From assembly GCA_003577165.1 (NCBI GenBank), contig QEUM01000001.1, forward strand, positions 62,001-126,000: DNA of 64,000 bases. Reading direction: 5' to 3'. Within the stretch, counting starts at the first letter, position 1, and every line of letters starts with the position of its first letter. A program made the position numbers and the translations under genes. Below the pieces are notes generated by a model, which saw only the letters and a list, made by a program, of their open reading frames with translations, did no database searches and was not told the origin of the DNA. Shown in pieces: positions 7,767 through 16,625 of this stretch. Source of the stretch: Armatimonadota bacterium. Lineage in GTDB: Bacteria; Armatimonadota; Fimbriimonadia; Fimbriimonadales; ATM1.

Positions 7767-10361
7767 ATGGCCAAGAAATCATCATCCCGCCTCGTCATCG
7801 TCGAGTCGCCCGCCAAGGCGAAGACGATCTCGAGGTTCCTCGGAGAGGGTTTCCGAGTCGAGGCTTCCTTCGGCCACATCCGGGATCTGCCGCAGAACGC
7901 CAAGGAGATTCCCACGTCCGTTCGGAAGGAGGCGTGGGCGCGGCTTGGGGTGGATGTCGAGAACGACTTCGAACCCCTGTACGTGGTGCCCTCGGACAAA
8001 AAGAAGCACGTGACGCGGCTCAAGGAAGCCGCCGAGGAAGCCGGAGTCCTCCTCCTGGCCACAGACGAAGACCGCGAGGGCGAGAGCATCAGTTGGCACG
8101 TGCTGCAGGTTCTCAAGCTGCGGAAGGACGTCGAGGTTCGGCGCATCGTTTTCCATGAGGTGACACCCGAGGCGATCGAGGAGGCCCTCGCCCATCCCCG
8201 GGGAGTCAACGAAGACTTGGTCAAGGCGCAGGAGGCGCGGCGGGTTCTCGACCGGCTGTACGGTTACACCCTCTCCCCCCTCCTTTGGAAGCGGGTCTCT
8301 CCCGGTTTGAGCGCAGGCCGCGTTCAGTCGGTCGCCGTGAAGCTGCTCGTGGATCGCGAACGCGAGAGGAGGTCGTTTGTTTCAGCGACCTACTGGGACT
8401 TAGCTGCGCAACTGGCGGCGGACGGCGGGCGATTCGAGGCGCGGCTTGAATCTGTCGGCGGAACTCGGCTCGCAGACGGCAAGTCGTTCGACCCGAACAC
8501 CGGCCAACTCAAGGACAAGAAGAGGATCTTGTTGACCGAAGCCGCTGCGGAGGACCTCGCGGGCCGTATCTCGCGCGCCGTCCCATGGCAGGTGACGGCG
8601 GTCGAGAGGTCGCCTGGAGAGCAAAAACCGTCTGCGCCGTTCACGACTTCCACACTGCAACAGGAAGCGAACCGCAAGTTGGGATTCACGAGCAACCGGA
8701 CGATGCAGATCGCGCAGGTTCTCTATGAAGGCATCGACCTCGCGGGAGAACGCGTCGGTCTCATTACCTACATGAGAACGGACAGCACGACGCTCGCGGA
8801 TCGAGCGCTAAGTCAGGCGCGAGAAGTGATTCGGAAGATTTATGGCGGTGAGTACCTGCCAAAAGGCCCGATACGATACAAGTCGAAGGCGGCCCGCGCA
8901 CAAGAAGCCCACGAAGCGATTCGACCTACGGACCTTTCGCGACTTCCGCAGGACGTGCGATCGTATTTGACCGATGAGCAATACAAGCTTTACGAACTAA
9001 TTTGGAAACGCACGATCGCCTCTCAGATGCTGCCGGCAAAGTTCGAGCGAACGTCTGTGATCGTAACTGTGGAGGATTCCGGAAAGCAGTACGAGTTTGG
9101 AGCAAAGGGCCGAGCGATCATCTTCCCTGGTTTTCTCCGAGCCTACGTCGAAGGCTCCGACGATCCAGAAGCGGAGTTGGGTGACAAAGAGACCCTCCTC
9201 CCCCCCCTCAAGGAGGGCGACGTCGTTCGACTCGAGAAACTCTCGCACGAAAAACACACGACTCGGCCACCCGCTCGATACACGGAAGCAAGCCTTGTCA
9301 AGCGGCTGGAAGAAGAGGGAGTCGGCCGGCCCAGCACCTATGCGACCATCATCTCAACCATTCAGGACAGAGGGTATGTCTTCAAGCGCGGGAACGAACT
9401 CATACCGACCATCACGGCGTTTTGCGTCACGACGCTTCTCGAAAAGGATTTCGCGGACCTCGTGAGTCTCGAGTTCACCGCGAAGATGGAGGACTCTCTG
9501 GACGACATCGCCGAGGGCAAAAACGCGCCCAAGGACCTTCTCACTCGCTTCTATAAAGGCAACTCCCAGCACCCTGGTTTGTCGGCCAGAGTTGATGCGT
9601 CTGAGGTCTTCTTTCCTTCCGTTCTCTTGGGCTACCACCCGGAGACGAAGGAACCCGTCGTAGCGAAAGTCGGCAAGTACGGCCCCTATGTGCAGATCGG
9701 GGAGGGGGGTACGGGAAGAGTCGCGAGTCTGCCTGACAAAACGCCACCCGAGGAGTTGGATGTTGCGACAGCGCTGCGTCTCATCGCGAACAAAGAAGAG
9801 GGCGGCAGCGTGGTCCTCGAGAGAAACGGTCGCTCCGTGACCGTCCAGACGGGGAGATACGGAGCCTACTTGGAAGAATCGCTTACGGAGGAGGAGAAAG
9901 CTGCCGGTCAAAAGCCGAAGCGAGTCTCCCTACCAAAGGGGGTCGAGCCGCAGGATGTCACGAAGGAGGTCGCGGAGAAACTCCTCTCGCTTCCCAGAAG
10001 CCTGGGAGTTCATCCCCAGACTGGCGAAGACCTTCAGACCGCAATCGGGCGCTACGGCCCCTACCTGCGTCATGGCTCGGAGTTCCGATCTCTCGAATCG
10101 TGGGAGCAGGCCTGTGACATCACGTTGGAGGAGGCGGTGCAGTTGCTGGCGACGCCAAAGCCGGGCCGCAGGGCGAAGACCGCTGCAAAGTCGAGCGTCA
10201 TCAAGGACCTCGAGGGAATTCGCGTCATGAATGGACGGTATGGACCCTATGTGACGGATGGGACGGTGAACGCCACGATTCCAAAGTCCATGAGTCCCGC
10301 AACCATCTCCCGAGAAGAAGCGGAGAGGCTGCTGGAACAAAAGAGATCGAAGAAGGCCTAA
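7767..10361 (+). CDS. topA: DNA topoisomerase I
   Basis: Type IA enzyme that relaxes negative supercoils through a tyrosyl-DNA intermediate. The 864-residue protein has an N-terminal TOPRIM domain (VIVESPAKAKT at 10-20; acidic cluster ATDEDREGE at 98-106) and the active-site tyrosine Y335 in LITYMRTDST. The C-terminus lacks zinc-finger cysteines. Instead it carries about four 'GRYGPYL'-type repeats (GKYGPYVQIG, GRYGAYLEES, GRYGPYLRHG, GRYGPYVTDG) of the topoisomerase C-terminal repeat family seen in several phyla. ATG at 7767. The TAA stop shares its last A with the ATG of the histidine kinase (TAATG), so the two are coupled. Confidence 0.98.
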   Translation: MAKKSSSRLVIVESPAKAKTISRFLGEGFRVEASFGHIRDLPQNAKEIPTSVRKEAWARLGVDVENDFEPLYVVPSDKKKHVTRLKEAAEEAGVLLLATDEDREGESISWHVLQVLKLRKDVEVRRIVFHEVTPEAIEEALAHPRGVNEDLVKAQEARRVLDRLYGYTLSPLLWKRVSPGLSAGRVQSVAVKLLVDRERERRSFVSATYWDLAAQLAADGGRFEARLESVGGTRLADGKSFDPNTGQLKDKKRILLTEAAAEDLAGRISRAVPWQVTAVERSPGEQKPSAPFTTSTLQQEANRKLGFTSNRTMQIAQVLYEGIDLAGERVGLITYMRTDSTTLADRALSQAREVIRKIYGGEYLPKGPIRYKSKAARAQEAHEAIRPTDLSRLPQDVRSYLTDEQYKLYELIWKRTIASQMLPAKFERTSVIVTVEDSGKQYEFGAKGRAIIFPGFLRAYVEGSDDPEAELGDKETLLPPLKEGDVVRLEKLSHEKHTTRPPARYTEASLVKRLEEEGVGRPSTYATIISTIQDRGYVFKRGNELIPTITAFCVTTLLEKDFADLVSLEFTAKMEDSLDDIAEGKNAPKDLLTRFYKGNSQHPGLSARVDASEVFFPSVLLGYHPETKEPVVAKVGKYGPYVQIGEGGTGRVASLPDKTPPEELDVATALRLIANKEEGGSVVLERNGRSVTVQTGRYGAYLEESLTEEEKAAGQKPKRVSLPKGVEPQDVTKEVAEKLLSLPRSLGVHPQTGEDLQTAIGRYGPYLRHGSEFRSLESWEQACDITLEEAVQLLATPKPGRRAKTAAKSSVIKDLEGIRVMNGRYGPYVTDGTVNATIPKSMSPATISREEAERLLEQKRSKKA

Positions 10362-11701
10362 TGGCCGAAGGTAGAATTCCAACGCCGATGTCGGCACGCG
10401 ACCAGCGACTTGTTCAGGCGGTACACCTCGCCACGCAGAAACTCTCCACTGCTGCCAGTTTGGATGAGACTTTGCGCGAGGTCCTTGAGATTTGTGTGAC
10501 CGCAGCAGAGGCGTTCGGCGGAACGATCTACATCCACGACAAAAGGAAGGGCGTTCTCGAGTTTCGCCACGTGATTCCCGAAGAAGTGAAGGAGCGTCTG
10601 CCAGGACAGCAGATTCCCGACGATTTCGGCGAGGCCGGCATGGTGTTTCATGCTCGCAAGGCGCAGATCACGTGTATCACGCCGGATTCAGGGCCTTCAA
10701 TCCGCGCGCCGATCGAGTCGGCGACTCAGGTCACGATCAAGAACATCCTCACCGCTCCGTTGATGGTGGAGGGCATGGATCCGATCGGAGTCGTTCAACT
10801 GGTGAACAAGAGAAGCGGTGACTTCGACCAGAGCGACCTGCAAGTCATTGAGACGGTGTGTGCTGTGAGCGCGATGGCTTACATGAATTCGCTGCTTACC
10901 GAGCAAGCGGCGAAGTCCGCGAGCCTTTTGGGAATGAGCAAGGTCGCGCACGACATCGCGAACCAGGCGGCAGTGCTAAAGATGACGCTCAACTACGTTC
11001 AACCGATGATTCGAGAACTGTCGCCTGATGCGAAAGCTGAGGATGTCGAAAGCTATCGAAATGCCATCGACGCCTGCATCACCGATCTCGACGATAGCGT
11101 GGATCGAATTATCAGTTACGGCCGACTCATGTCCGACCTTTCCGCGGGCAAGGAGCTGCGACCCAAATTGAAGCCTGGCTGCATGGCGTCCGCGGTCGCG
11201 AACTCCGCTGCATTCCTTGAGACTGCCGCGCGCGACGCCCGCGTGGCCATTCGCTATGACGTCGCCGCTTCGTCCGACTTGTCGATGTTCGACCCCGTGT
11301 TCATCGATCGAATCGTGCAGAACCTCGTGGGGAATTCGATCAAGGCGGTCGTCGAGTCTTTGCCCGAAGGTTGGAGCGCCGCCGTAACCGAGGGCGGCGA
11401 GCTGCCTGTCGCCGGCGAGGTCGCGGTGAAGTACCGCCAGCAAGACGGAGACCACCTCATCGAGGTGAGCGACACGGGCCCAGGGATGTCGAAGGAGGTG
11501 GTCGACAGGATTCTCGAAGGTACGGCGACGTCCAAGTGGACGGCGAGCACCGGATCCGGCTGGGGGACGAAGATCGTCCGCGAACTGGCCGACGCCTTAG
11601 GAGGTCGAATCGAGATTGAGTCCGAGCCGGGGCTCGGGACGACCTTTCGAGTTAGGCTGACGGTGGTGCCGTGCGACGACAAGGTCGAGAGCGCCGTATG
11701 A
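10361..11701 (+). CDS. GAF-domain sensor histidine kinase
   Basis: A cytoplasmic 446-residue sensor: no membrane segment is visible. Residues about 25-180 form a GAF domain (GGTIYIHDKRKGVLEFRHV, NILTAPLMVEGMDPIGVVQLVNK). The dimerisation helix carries a degenerate H-box around H197 (KVAHDIANQAAVL). The ATPase domain has N-box QNLVGNSIKAV, G1 DTGPGM and G2 GSGWGTKIV, where the usual GxGLGL is altered. The end GRIEIESEPGLGTTFRVRL is typical. The ligand is unknown. No response regulator is encoded next to it, so it is an orphan. It overlaps topA by one base and lies 36 bases before the LCP gene. Confidence 0.86.
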   Translation: MAEGRIPTPMSARDQRLVQAVHLATQKLSTAASLDETLREVLEICVTAAEAFGGTIYIHDKRKGVLEFRHVIPEEVKERLPGQQIPDDFGEAGMVFHARKAQITCITPDSGPSIRAPIESATQVTIKNILTAPLMVEGMDPIGVVQLVNKRSGDFDQSDLQVIETVCAVSAMAYMNSLLTEQAAKSASLLGMSKVAHDIANQAAVLKMTLNYVQPMIRELSPDAKAEDVESYRNAIDACITDLDDSVDRIISYGRLMSDLSAGKELRPKLKPGCMASAVANSAAFLETAARDARVAIRYDVAASSDLSMFDPVFIDRIVQNLVGNSIKAVVESLPEGWSAAVTEGGELPVAGEVAVKYRQQDGDHLIEVSDTGPGMSKEVVDRILEGTATSKWTASTGSGWGTKIVRELADALGGRIEIESEPGLGTTFRVRLTVVPCDDKVESAV

Positions 11702-11737
11702 CACAATCAGCCCCAATCCGACGTTAGGTAGACCGCT

Positions 11738-12658
11738 TTGAAGTTTCTTTACTGGACCGCGTACTGTGTGCTGTGCCTCGGCTCTTTGGCGGCCGGGTCG
11801 GTTCTCGGCTTAGCGGCCTCGAGCCCGCTCTTGGGTCAAGCGATGAAGGCAAGGCTCGGGATCGCCTCCAACCCGTTCGAGGGCAAAGATGAACTGTTCA
11901 TCCTCGCCCTGGGATGCGACGAGAACCGACAGTACGGAGGAAAGGTCGTCAGCGAATTCGCGCGGACCGACTCGATTCACCTCGTTCGCCTTGACTTCAA
12001 GAATAAGGCGATCGGGATGCTGCATATCCCGAGAGACACCGAATCTCCGCTCGAGGGACACGGAGTCACGAAGATCAACGGACTTCACGTCGTCGGCGGA
12101 ACGGAACTGACGGCGCAAGCGGTGGAGGAACTCACAGGAATTCGGCCCGACCGCGTCGTCGTGGTCAACTACAAGTCGATCGAGAAGAGCGTTGACGTGC
12201 TGGGGGGCGTCGAACTGTTTGTACCGAAGAAGATGAACTACGACGATGATGCCGGCGACCTTCACATTCACTTGAACCCTGGAAGGCAGAGGCTCACCGG
12301 GAAGCAGGCCGTTGGATTCCTGCGCTATCGCCGAGACAGCGACTTCTTCCGAGGCGAACGGCAACAGCAGTTTCTGAAGGCGATGAAGCAGGAAATCTCG
12401 CGCAAGCCGGACAAGTTTACGGACGTCGTGAACCTCATTTCGGAGATCTTGAGCGACTCGCTCTCCTCGGAAGAGATCGTCTCTTTGGCGATGTTCGTTG
12501 CGAAGGTGCCTTCAAGCAAGATTAAGAACGCCATGTTGCCGGTGACCGAGGGGCATGGCACTGTGCTGGTCCCGATTGAATCGGAGATTCCCAAGGCTCT
12601 CGTGGACGCGGGGCTCGTGAAGCCCCCTGCAACCCGCACGAGGGACACGAGCCTGTGA
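11738..12658 (+). CDS. LytR-CpsA-Psr (LCP) family glycopolymer transferase
   Basis: LCP enzymes move lipid-linked glycopolymers onto peptidoglycan or other envelope acceptors, outside the cytoplasmic membrane. The 306-residue protein begins with one membrane anchor (about 5-28). It then has the LCP core: ALGCDENR, ARTDSIHLVRLD with the polyprenyl-phosphate-binding arginine, GMLHIPRDTE, TKINGLHVVGG and GFLRYRRDSDFFRGERQQQFL. The start is a TTG at 11738, as no ATG or GTG is suitably placed. It overlaps the next gene through GTGA. Finding LCP alongside KdsB suggests a diderm that still decorates its wall or surface with glycopolymer. Confidence 0.9.
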   Translation: MKFLYWTAYCVLCLGSLAAGSVLGLAASSPLLGQAMKARLGIASNPFEGKDELFILALGCDENRQYGGKVVSEFARTDSIHLVRLDFKNKAIGMLHIPRDTESPLEGHGVTKINGLHVVGGTELTAQAVEELTGIRPDRVVVVNYKSIEKSVDVLGGVELFVPKKMNYDDDAGDLHIHLNPGRQRLTGKQAVGFLRYRRDSDFFRGERQQQFLKAMKQEISRKPDKFTDVVNLISEILSDSLSSEEIVSLAMFVAKVPSSKIKNAMLPVTEGHGTVLVPIESEIPKALVDAGLVKPPATRTRDTSL

Positions 12659-13476
12659 TCGTTCCCTTGTTCGTCGCTTCTTCCGACGAGGAAGATCGCG
12701 ACATCGAGCGTCGCAAACCTGGACATGCGACGCGCAAGGAGATTCTGCGACTCGCCGTCGTCATCTTCGGACTGACATTTGGAACCTTCGCGCTTTTCTA
12801 TCCTGGGTGTAAAGCGCAGAGGGATGTTGTCGTCAGCAAGGAGCGACTCAAGGCGATTCATGCCGCCATGCTTCTGTACGCAGAAGACAACTCCGACGGA
12901 TTGCCCACGCTGTTCGAGCCGAGTCCGGACGATCGAAGCCGGCCTGCGCTCTTTGGGGGGGGCGTCCCATTTACATGGGCGAACAAGGTATTCGAATACT
13001 CCGTTACTAAGGACGTCAACTCGCTTCGGAATCCCAGTTGTCCCGCCGATGCAGAGTCATTCGCATACAGTCAATCCGGGCCGCCGCTCCGAGTCGGGTA
13101 TGGCCTTGTCGCGGAGTACGGAGGCGAGCGCATGTACAACGTGGCAGACCCGGACGACAAGGTTTTGATCGCCGAGACATTTAGCTCCGGCTACGGCAAT
13201 TCACCGAACCCGCACCCCATCCCGGGAGTTCGCGACGGATTCGTCATTGGATACAGCGACGGCAATTTGCGCCCTACCCAATTCAGTGAATACGTCACCC
13301 GGCTCGCGTACACCCGCTCAACCGAAGATGAAATGACTCAGGGCGTAGCGGTGCACGGGCAGTACGGCATCCTTGCTATATCGGCCGGCGGCGGCCTCAT
13401 CACGCTGACTCCGAGCAATGCGCGGATTGCGAGGCAGGGTAAATTGCCTTACGGGAGATGGGTGCCCTTCCGGTAG
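12655..13476 (+). CDS. Prepilin-like (H-X9-DG-type) single-pass membrane protein
   Basis: The 273-residue protein has a charged, long cytoplasmic N-terminus (about 1-27), one membrane segment (about 30-50: ILRLAVVIFGLTFGTFALFYP), then an amphipathic helix with KERLKAIHAAMLLYAEDNSDGLP. This helix resembles those of pseudopilins with the H-X9-DG C-terminus, abundant in Armatimonadota and Planctomycetes. The C-terminal part has DPDDKVLIAET and GFVIGYSDGNLR, close to the 'DG' region of that family. However, there is no type III prepilin signal (no K/R-G-F-T-L-x-E before the helix), so processing and filament assembly are doubtful. The GTG start overlaps the LCP stop by four bases. Confidence 0.65.
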   Translation: MIVPLFVASSDEEDRDIERRKPGHATRKEILRLAVVIFGLTFGTFALFYPGCKAQRDVVVSKERLKAIHAAMLLYAEDNSDGLPTLFEPSPDDRSRPALFGGGVPFTWANKVFEYSVTKDVNSLRNPSCPADAESFAYSQSGPPLRVGYGLVAEYGGERMYNVADPDDKVLIAETFSSGYGNSPNPHPIPGVRDGFVIGYSDGNLRPTQFSEYVTRLAYTRSTEDEMTQGVAVHGQYGILAISAGGGLITLTPSNARIARQGKLPYGRWVPFR

Positions 13477-14186
13477 GCGACGGTTACGAAGAGGGATGCG
13501 AGGCCGACGTGTTCGGAGCCTGGTGCGAACGAGTTCGTATCGATCCCGCGCTGCTCGACGCGCGATGCGAGGGCCCATTCACAAGAAAGCGAATCGCAAG
13601 TTGTGAGGCTGCGGGAATTGCCTATCCAGACCGACTTCATGCTGCGGAGTGTCTGCTCGTTTGGACGGGCGGATCCGCCGAAGGCGTGGTGACGCCGCGA
13701 GGCGCAGTGGGTGAATTCCGCCCCTTCGACGCTGCGGCTGCGCTGCCGTCCGTCGGAACAGAAGTGCGCCTTCGACAAGCGGAGGGATCGGCGCGAGTGA
13801 TCGTGCTGCAATCGGGAGACGGTGTTTGCACGCTTGCGAAAGCGCCAAATCGAATTGAGCGCAGGAAGCACGAACGCGTTCCGGCACGAGGCGTCGCGGT
13901 CGTTCGCTTAGGAGCCTCCACTTCCGGATTCGATCTGTTCGACATCTCGGAGGGGGGAGTCGCTGTGGACGCTCCGTTTCCCATCGAGGTCGGAGAAAAC
14001 GTTCACATCCTGTTGCGTGTCGAAGGCAAGAAGCGCCTGCCGCTGGAGTGCGACGGCGTGGTCGCGAGTTGTCGGCAGGTCGTCTCAGGCGACCTTGGGA
14101 CGTGCAGAATCGGCATCAAATTTACGGATCTTCCGGAAACTGCAAAGGCAGAGATTCGTAGAATGATCCGAGATGCACATCGATGA
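13458..14186 (+). CDS. PilZ-domain c-di-GMP-binding protein
   Basis: The C-terminal half (about 130-240) is a PilZ domain with both c-di-GMP motifs: RKHER (RxxxR) and DISEGG ([D/N]xSxxG). The N-terminal half resembles a YcgR-type flanking domain (EFRPFDAAAALPSVGTEVRLRQ) but is divergent. It is probably a soluble cytoplasmic effector. The longest start (ATG 13458) overlaps the upstream gene by 19 bases and has no spaced ribosome-binding site. A GTG at 13509 follows GAGG at five bases and is a good alternative. The stop overlaps the cytochrome gene start (ATGA). Context suggests c-di-GMP control of an envelope or respiratory function, which is inference. Confidence 0.85.
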   Translation: MGALPVGDGYEEGCEADVFGAWCERVRIDPALLDARCEGPFTRKRIASCEAAGIAYPDRLHAAECLLVWTGGSAEGVVTPRGAVGEFRPFDAAAALPSVGTEVRLRQAEGSARVIVLQSGDGVCTLAKAPNRIERRKHERVPARGVAVVRLGASTSGFDLFDISEGGVAVDAPFPIEVGENVHILLRVEGKKRLPLECDGVVASCRQVVSGDLGTCRIGIKFTDLPETAKAEIRRMIRDAHR

Positions 14187-15424
14187 CTGAGAAGCGCCAA
14201 GACTCTGCCCCTGCAATCGTTCTCGGCCTCTGGTTCCTGTTTGTAATCGTTGGGCTCACGGGATTCGTGCTCTCGCGCTACTATGTGCCAGAGTTCGAGG
14301 GCGCTTACGCCTCGGTTTCTTCCCTGCGTCAAACGGGTTGGCTATCATTCGTTCAGGGCATTCACTACTTCGGCAGCGCCGCGTTGATTGTCGGCGGAGG
14401 AGTGAGCGTGCTGTCGCTGCTCTGGCTCGGAAGATTCGGCTGGGCGGACCGGCACCTTTGGTGGAGTTGCCTTCTCGCGGCGCTCTGCGCAGTTGGCTTT
14501 CAAATGACGGGCAATCTGCTGCCGGCGTCTGCACACGACGTGCGAACCGCGTTCACGGAGGCGAGCATCGTTCGAGGCGTGCCCTGGGTCGGACAACAAC
14601 TTTCGGACGCTATCCTCGCTGGGAGTGAAGTTTCGACGGCGACGTTCGAGCGATGGTACATGCTGCACTTGGTCGTCGTGCCCATTCTCGCGCTCGTCGG
14701 GGCCCTCATTGGGGTTCGGGGGGGGAGGCGGGCTCTGTCGTCCGCGTCTCTCCGAATCGTCGTGGCTGTGCCTACTCTAGTCGTGGTCGTCATGGCCTTG
14801 TCGCTTCAGCCGCCACTCGGCGCGGCAGCGACGGCAGGGGATTCGATGGGGGGCACGGTGCAGCCGATGTGGTACGTGCTTCCGATGCACTCTCTCCTCG
14901 TAGCTGCGCAAGGCATCTCTCCAAGCGCCGGCTGGGTGGGGGCGATCGGCTTGCCGGCGTTGCTCGCGCTGCTGGCTGCGGCGATGCCGATTTTCGTGAG
15001 AGGAAGGAAGGGGGTCGCCCCACGGCCCTTTGGCAAGGCAATCGCAATCTGCGGCGTCGTGGTACTGCTGCTGTGCGCGCTGTCGTTCAGCGATGGCTTT
15101 CAGGGCGTGCTCGACGATTCTCCACCACAGCCCTTGAAAGGCGCGGGCGATGAGGCTTCCTCAGGCCCGATTGACGCGCGCCTGGCGAAAGTCGGCGCCT
15201 CCCTTGCGAAAATGCACTGCTTAGGGTGTCATCTGATCCGCGGCGAGGGCCACAAGATCGGTCCTGAGCTGTCGCACGTCGGACGACGTAGGCAGAATGC
15301 CGAGAGTCTCGTTCAACTGCTGCGAGATCCGGCGAAGTTCGGGGGGACGATCATGCCGTCGTTCTCAAAACTCGGCGACGACAACCTGCGCGCTTTGGCA
15401 GAGTACCTGCGCTCGCTCCGCTGA
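14183..15424 (+). CDS. Cytochrome b-like/cytochrome c fusion with altered heme and quinol sites
   Basis: A 413-residue chain with about seven to eight membrane helices and a C-terminal cytochrome c. Residues 50-180 align with cytochrome b6 without gaps at key points: H61 to P114 is 53 residues and P114 to H162 is 48, as in b6 (H86, P139, H187). H61 and H162 match the heme bp (bL) ligands. The positions for the bn (bH) ligands are S75 and I176/G177. Residues 227-240 (QPMWYVLPMHSLLV) match the subunit IV PEWY region, but with Met for Glu. The C-terminal c domain has CLGCH (346-350) and Met391. ATGA overlap with the PilZ gene. No Rieske gene is adjacent. Function is unknown; a quinone or redox-sensing role is possible. 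Confidence 0.82.
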   Translation: MTEKRQDSAPAIVLGLWFLFVIVGLTGFVLSRYYVPEFEGAYASVSSLRQTGWLSFVQGIHYFGSAALIVGGGVSVLSLLWLGRFGWADRHLWWSCLLAALCAVGFQMTGNLLPASAHDVRTAFTEASIVRGVPWVGQQLSDAILAGSEVSTATFERWYMLHLVVVPILALVGALIGVRGGRRALSSASLRIVVAVPTLVVVVMALSLQPPLGAAATAGDSMGGTVQPMWYVLPMHSLLVAAQGISPSAGWVGAIGLPALLALLAAAMPIFVRGRKGVAPRPFGKAIAICGVVVLLLCALSFSDGFQGVLDDSPPQPLKGAGDEASSGPIDARLAKVGASLAKMHCLGCHLIRGEGHKIGPELSHVGRRRQNAESLVQLLRDPAKFGGTIMPSFSKLGDDNLRALAEYLRSLR

Positions 15425-15432
15425 ATCCTCGA

Positions 15433-16548
15433 TTACTTGAGGAGTTGCTTAGCGATGACGAGTTTCTGAATCTCAGAAGCCCCTTCGCCGATTTCGGTCA
15501 ACTTCGCGTCACGCCACAGTTTCTCGATGAGGTGCTCCGTCGTCATGCCGCGGCCTCCGTGGATTTGCAGCATTCGATTCGTGACCTCGCGAGCCGTCTC
15601 GCTGGCGAACAGTTTCGCGTACGACGCCTCTTTGACGATCGGCCGCTCCTGATCATGAAGCCATGCGGCGTGATGCACAAGAAGGCGGGCCGCTTCCACT
15701 TCCGTCGCACTCTCGGCAATCATGTTCTGGACGGACTGCATCTGCGCCAGTTGACGACCGAACTGTTCCCTCTGCTTACTGTATTCGATCCCCAGCTCCA
15801 GCGCCTTCTCAGCGATGCCGACGGCCATTCCTGCAATTCCCACACGACCCCGATAGAGGAGTCCGATGACTTCCTCGAACGTGCCTGGCGTGTGCCATCC
15901 GAGAGCGTTCTCCATTCGAAAACGCTGTGTGTACGAAGCCTTCACTCCGACGGTCGGGATGCGACCCATGTCCACGAAGCCAGGCTGGTCCTTCTCCATG
16001 AGGAAGGCGCTGAGATCCGTGTCGCTGAGGCGCGCGATGATGATGAATAACTTCGCGAAGCCTCCGTTCGTGATGAACATCTTCTCGCCGTTGAGGTGGA
16101 AGTAGCCGGGCTTGTCGTCTACCGGCGTGGCGCGTGTTTGGACTCGCCGAGCGTCGGAGCCCGCCTCCGGTTCGGTCAGTCCCCAGGCAAGTGGAATGTC
16201 GCCTGAGAGAATTCCGGGCAGGTACTTGGCTCTCTGTTCGTCGTTCGCAAAGTGCTCGAAGTGCGCAACGCACAACGCGTTGATCGCGGCCACATTCATC
16301 GAAAGGGCCGGATCGCCGTGGGCGATGATGCGACACATCTCGGCGTAGGTGGCACACGAGTATCCGCGGCCGCCGAACTCGCGCGAGAGAATGCAAGAAG
16401 TGATGCCCAGCGCGGCGCACCGCTTCCAGATGTCTGCAGGAAAAGTGTCCTCTTCCCATGCTCGCGTGCATGGAAAGACTTCGTCGTCTACGAATCGCCG
16501 GACTTCGGCAAGGAACTGTTTCTCTTCGTCGTTGAAGGAAAGAATCAT
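15433..16548 (-). CDS. Acyl-CoA dehydrogenase
   Basis: FAD enzyme that introduces the alpha-beta double bond in acyl-CoA, passing electrons to ETF. The 371-residue length is typical. Visible features are the N-terminal helical domain, WGLTEPEAGSDARRV for FAD/substrate binding, SKQREQFGRQLAQMQSVQ, LQIHGGRGMTTE and the C-terminal IGEGASEIQKLVIAKQLL, whose first Glu is the expected catalytic base. Chain-length or substrate specificity cannot be read. It is the last gene of the 21820-15433 minus unit and ends eight bases from the convergent cytochrome gene. No etfAB is in the window, but the membrane Fe-S protein at 49484 could accept its electrons. Confidence 0.93.
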   Translation of the reverse strand: MILSFNDEEKQFLAEVRRFVDDEVFPCTRAWEEDTFPADIWKRCAALGITSCILSREFGGRGYSCATYAEMCRIIAHGDPALSMNVAAINALCVAHFEHFANDEQRAKYLPGILSGDIPLAWGLTEPEAGSDARRVQTRATPVDDKPGYFHLNGEKMFITNGGFAKLFIIIARLSDTDLSAFLMEKDQPGFVDMGRIPTVGVKASYTQRFRMENALGWHTPGTFEEVIGLLYRGRVGIAGMAVGIAEKALELGIEYSKQREQFGRQLAQMQSVQNMIAESATEVEAARLLVHHAAWLHDQERPIVKEASYAKLFASETAREVTNRMLQIHGGRGMTTEHLIEKLWRDAKLTEIGEGASEIQKLVIAKQLLK

Positions 16549-16625
16549 GCTAAGGCGTGGCCCTCCTCGGGCGCAAAGAAAGGCAGTTTGTGCGAGACGA
16601 CAAGACTATACACCACCACATTCGA

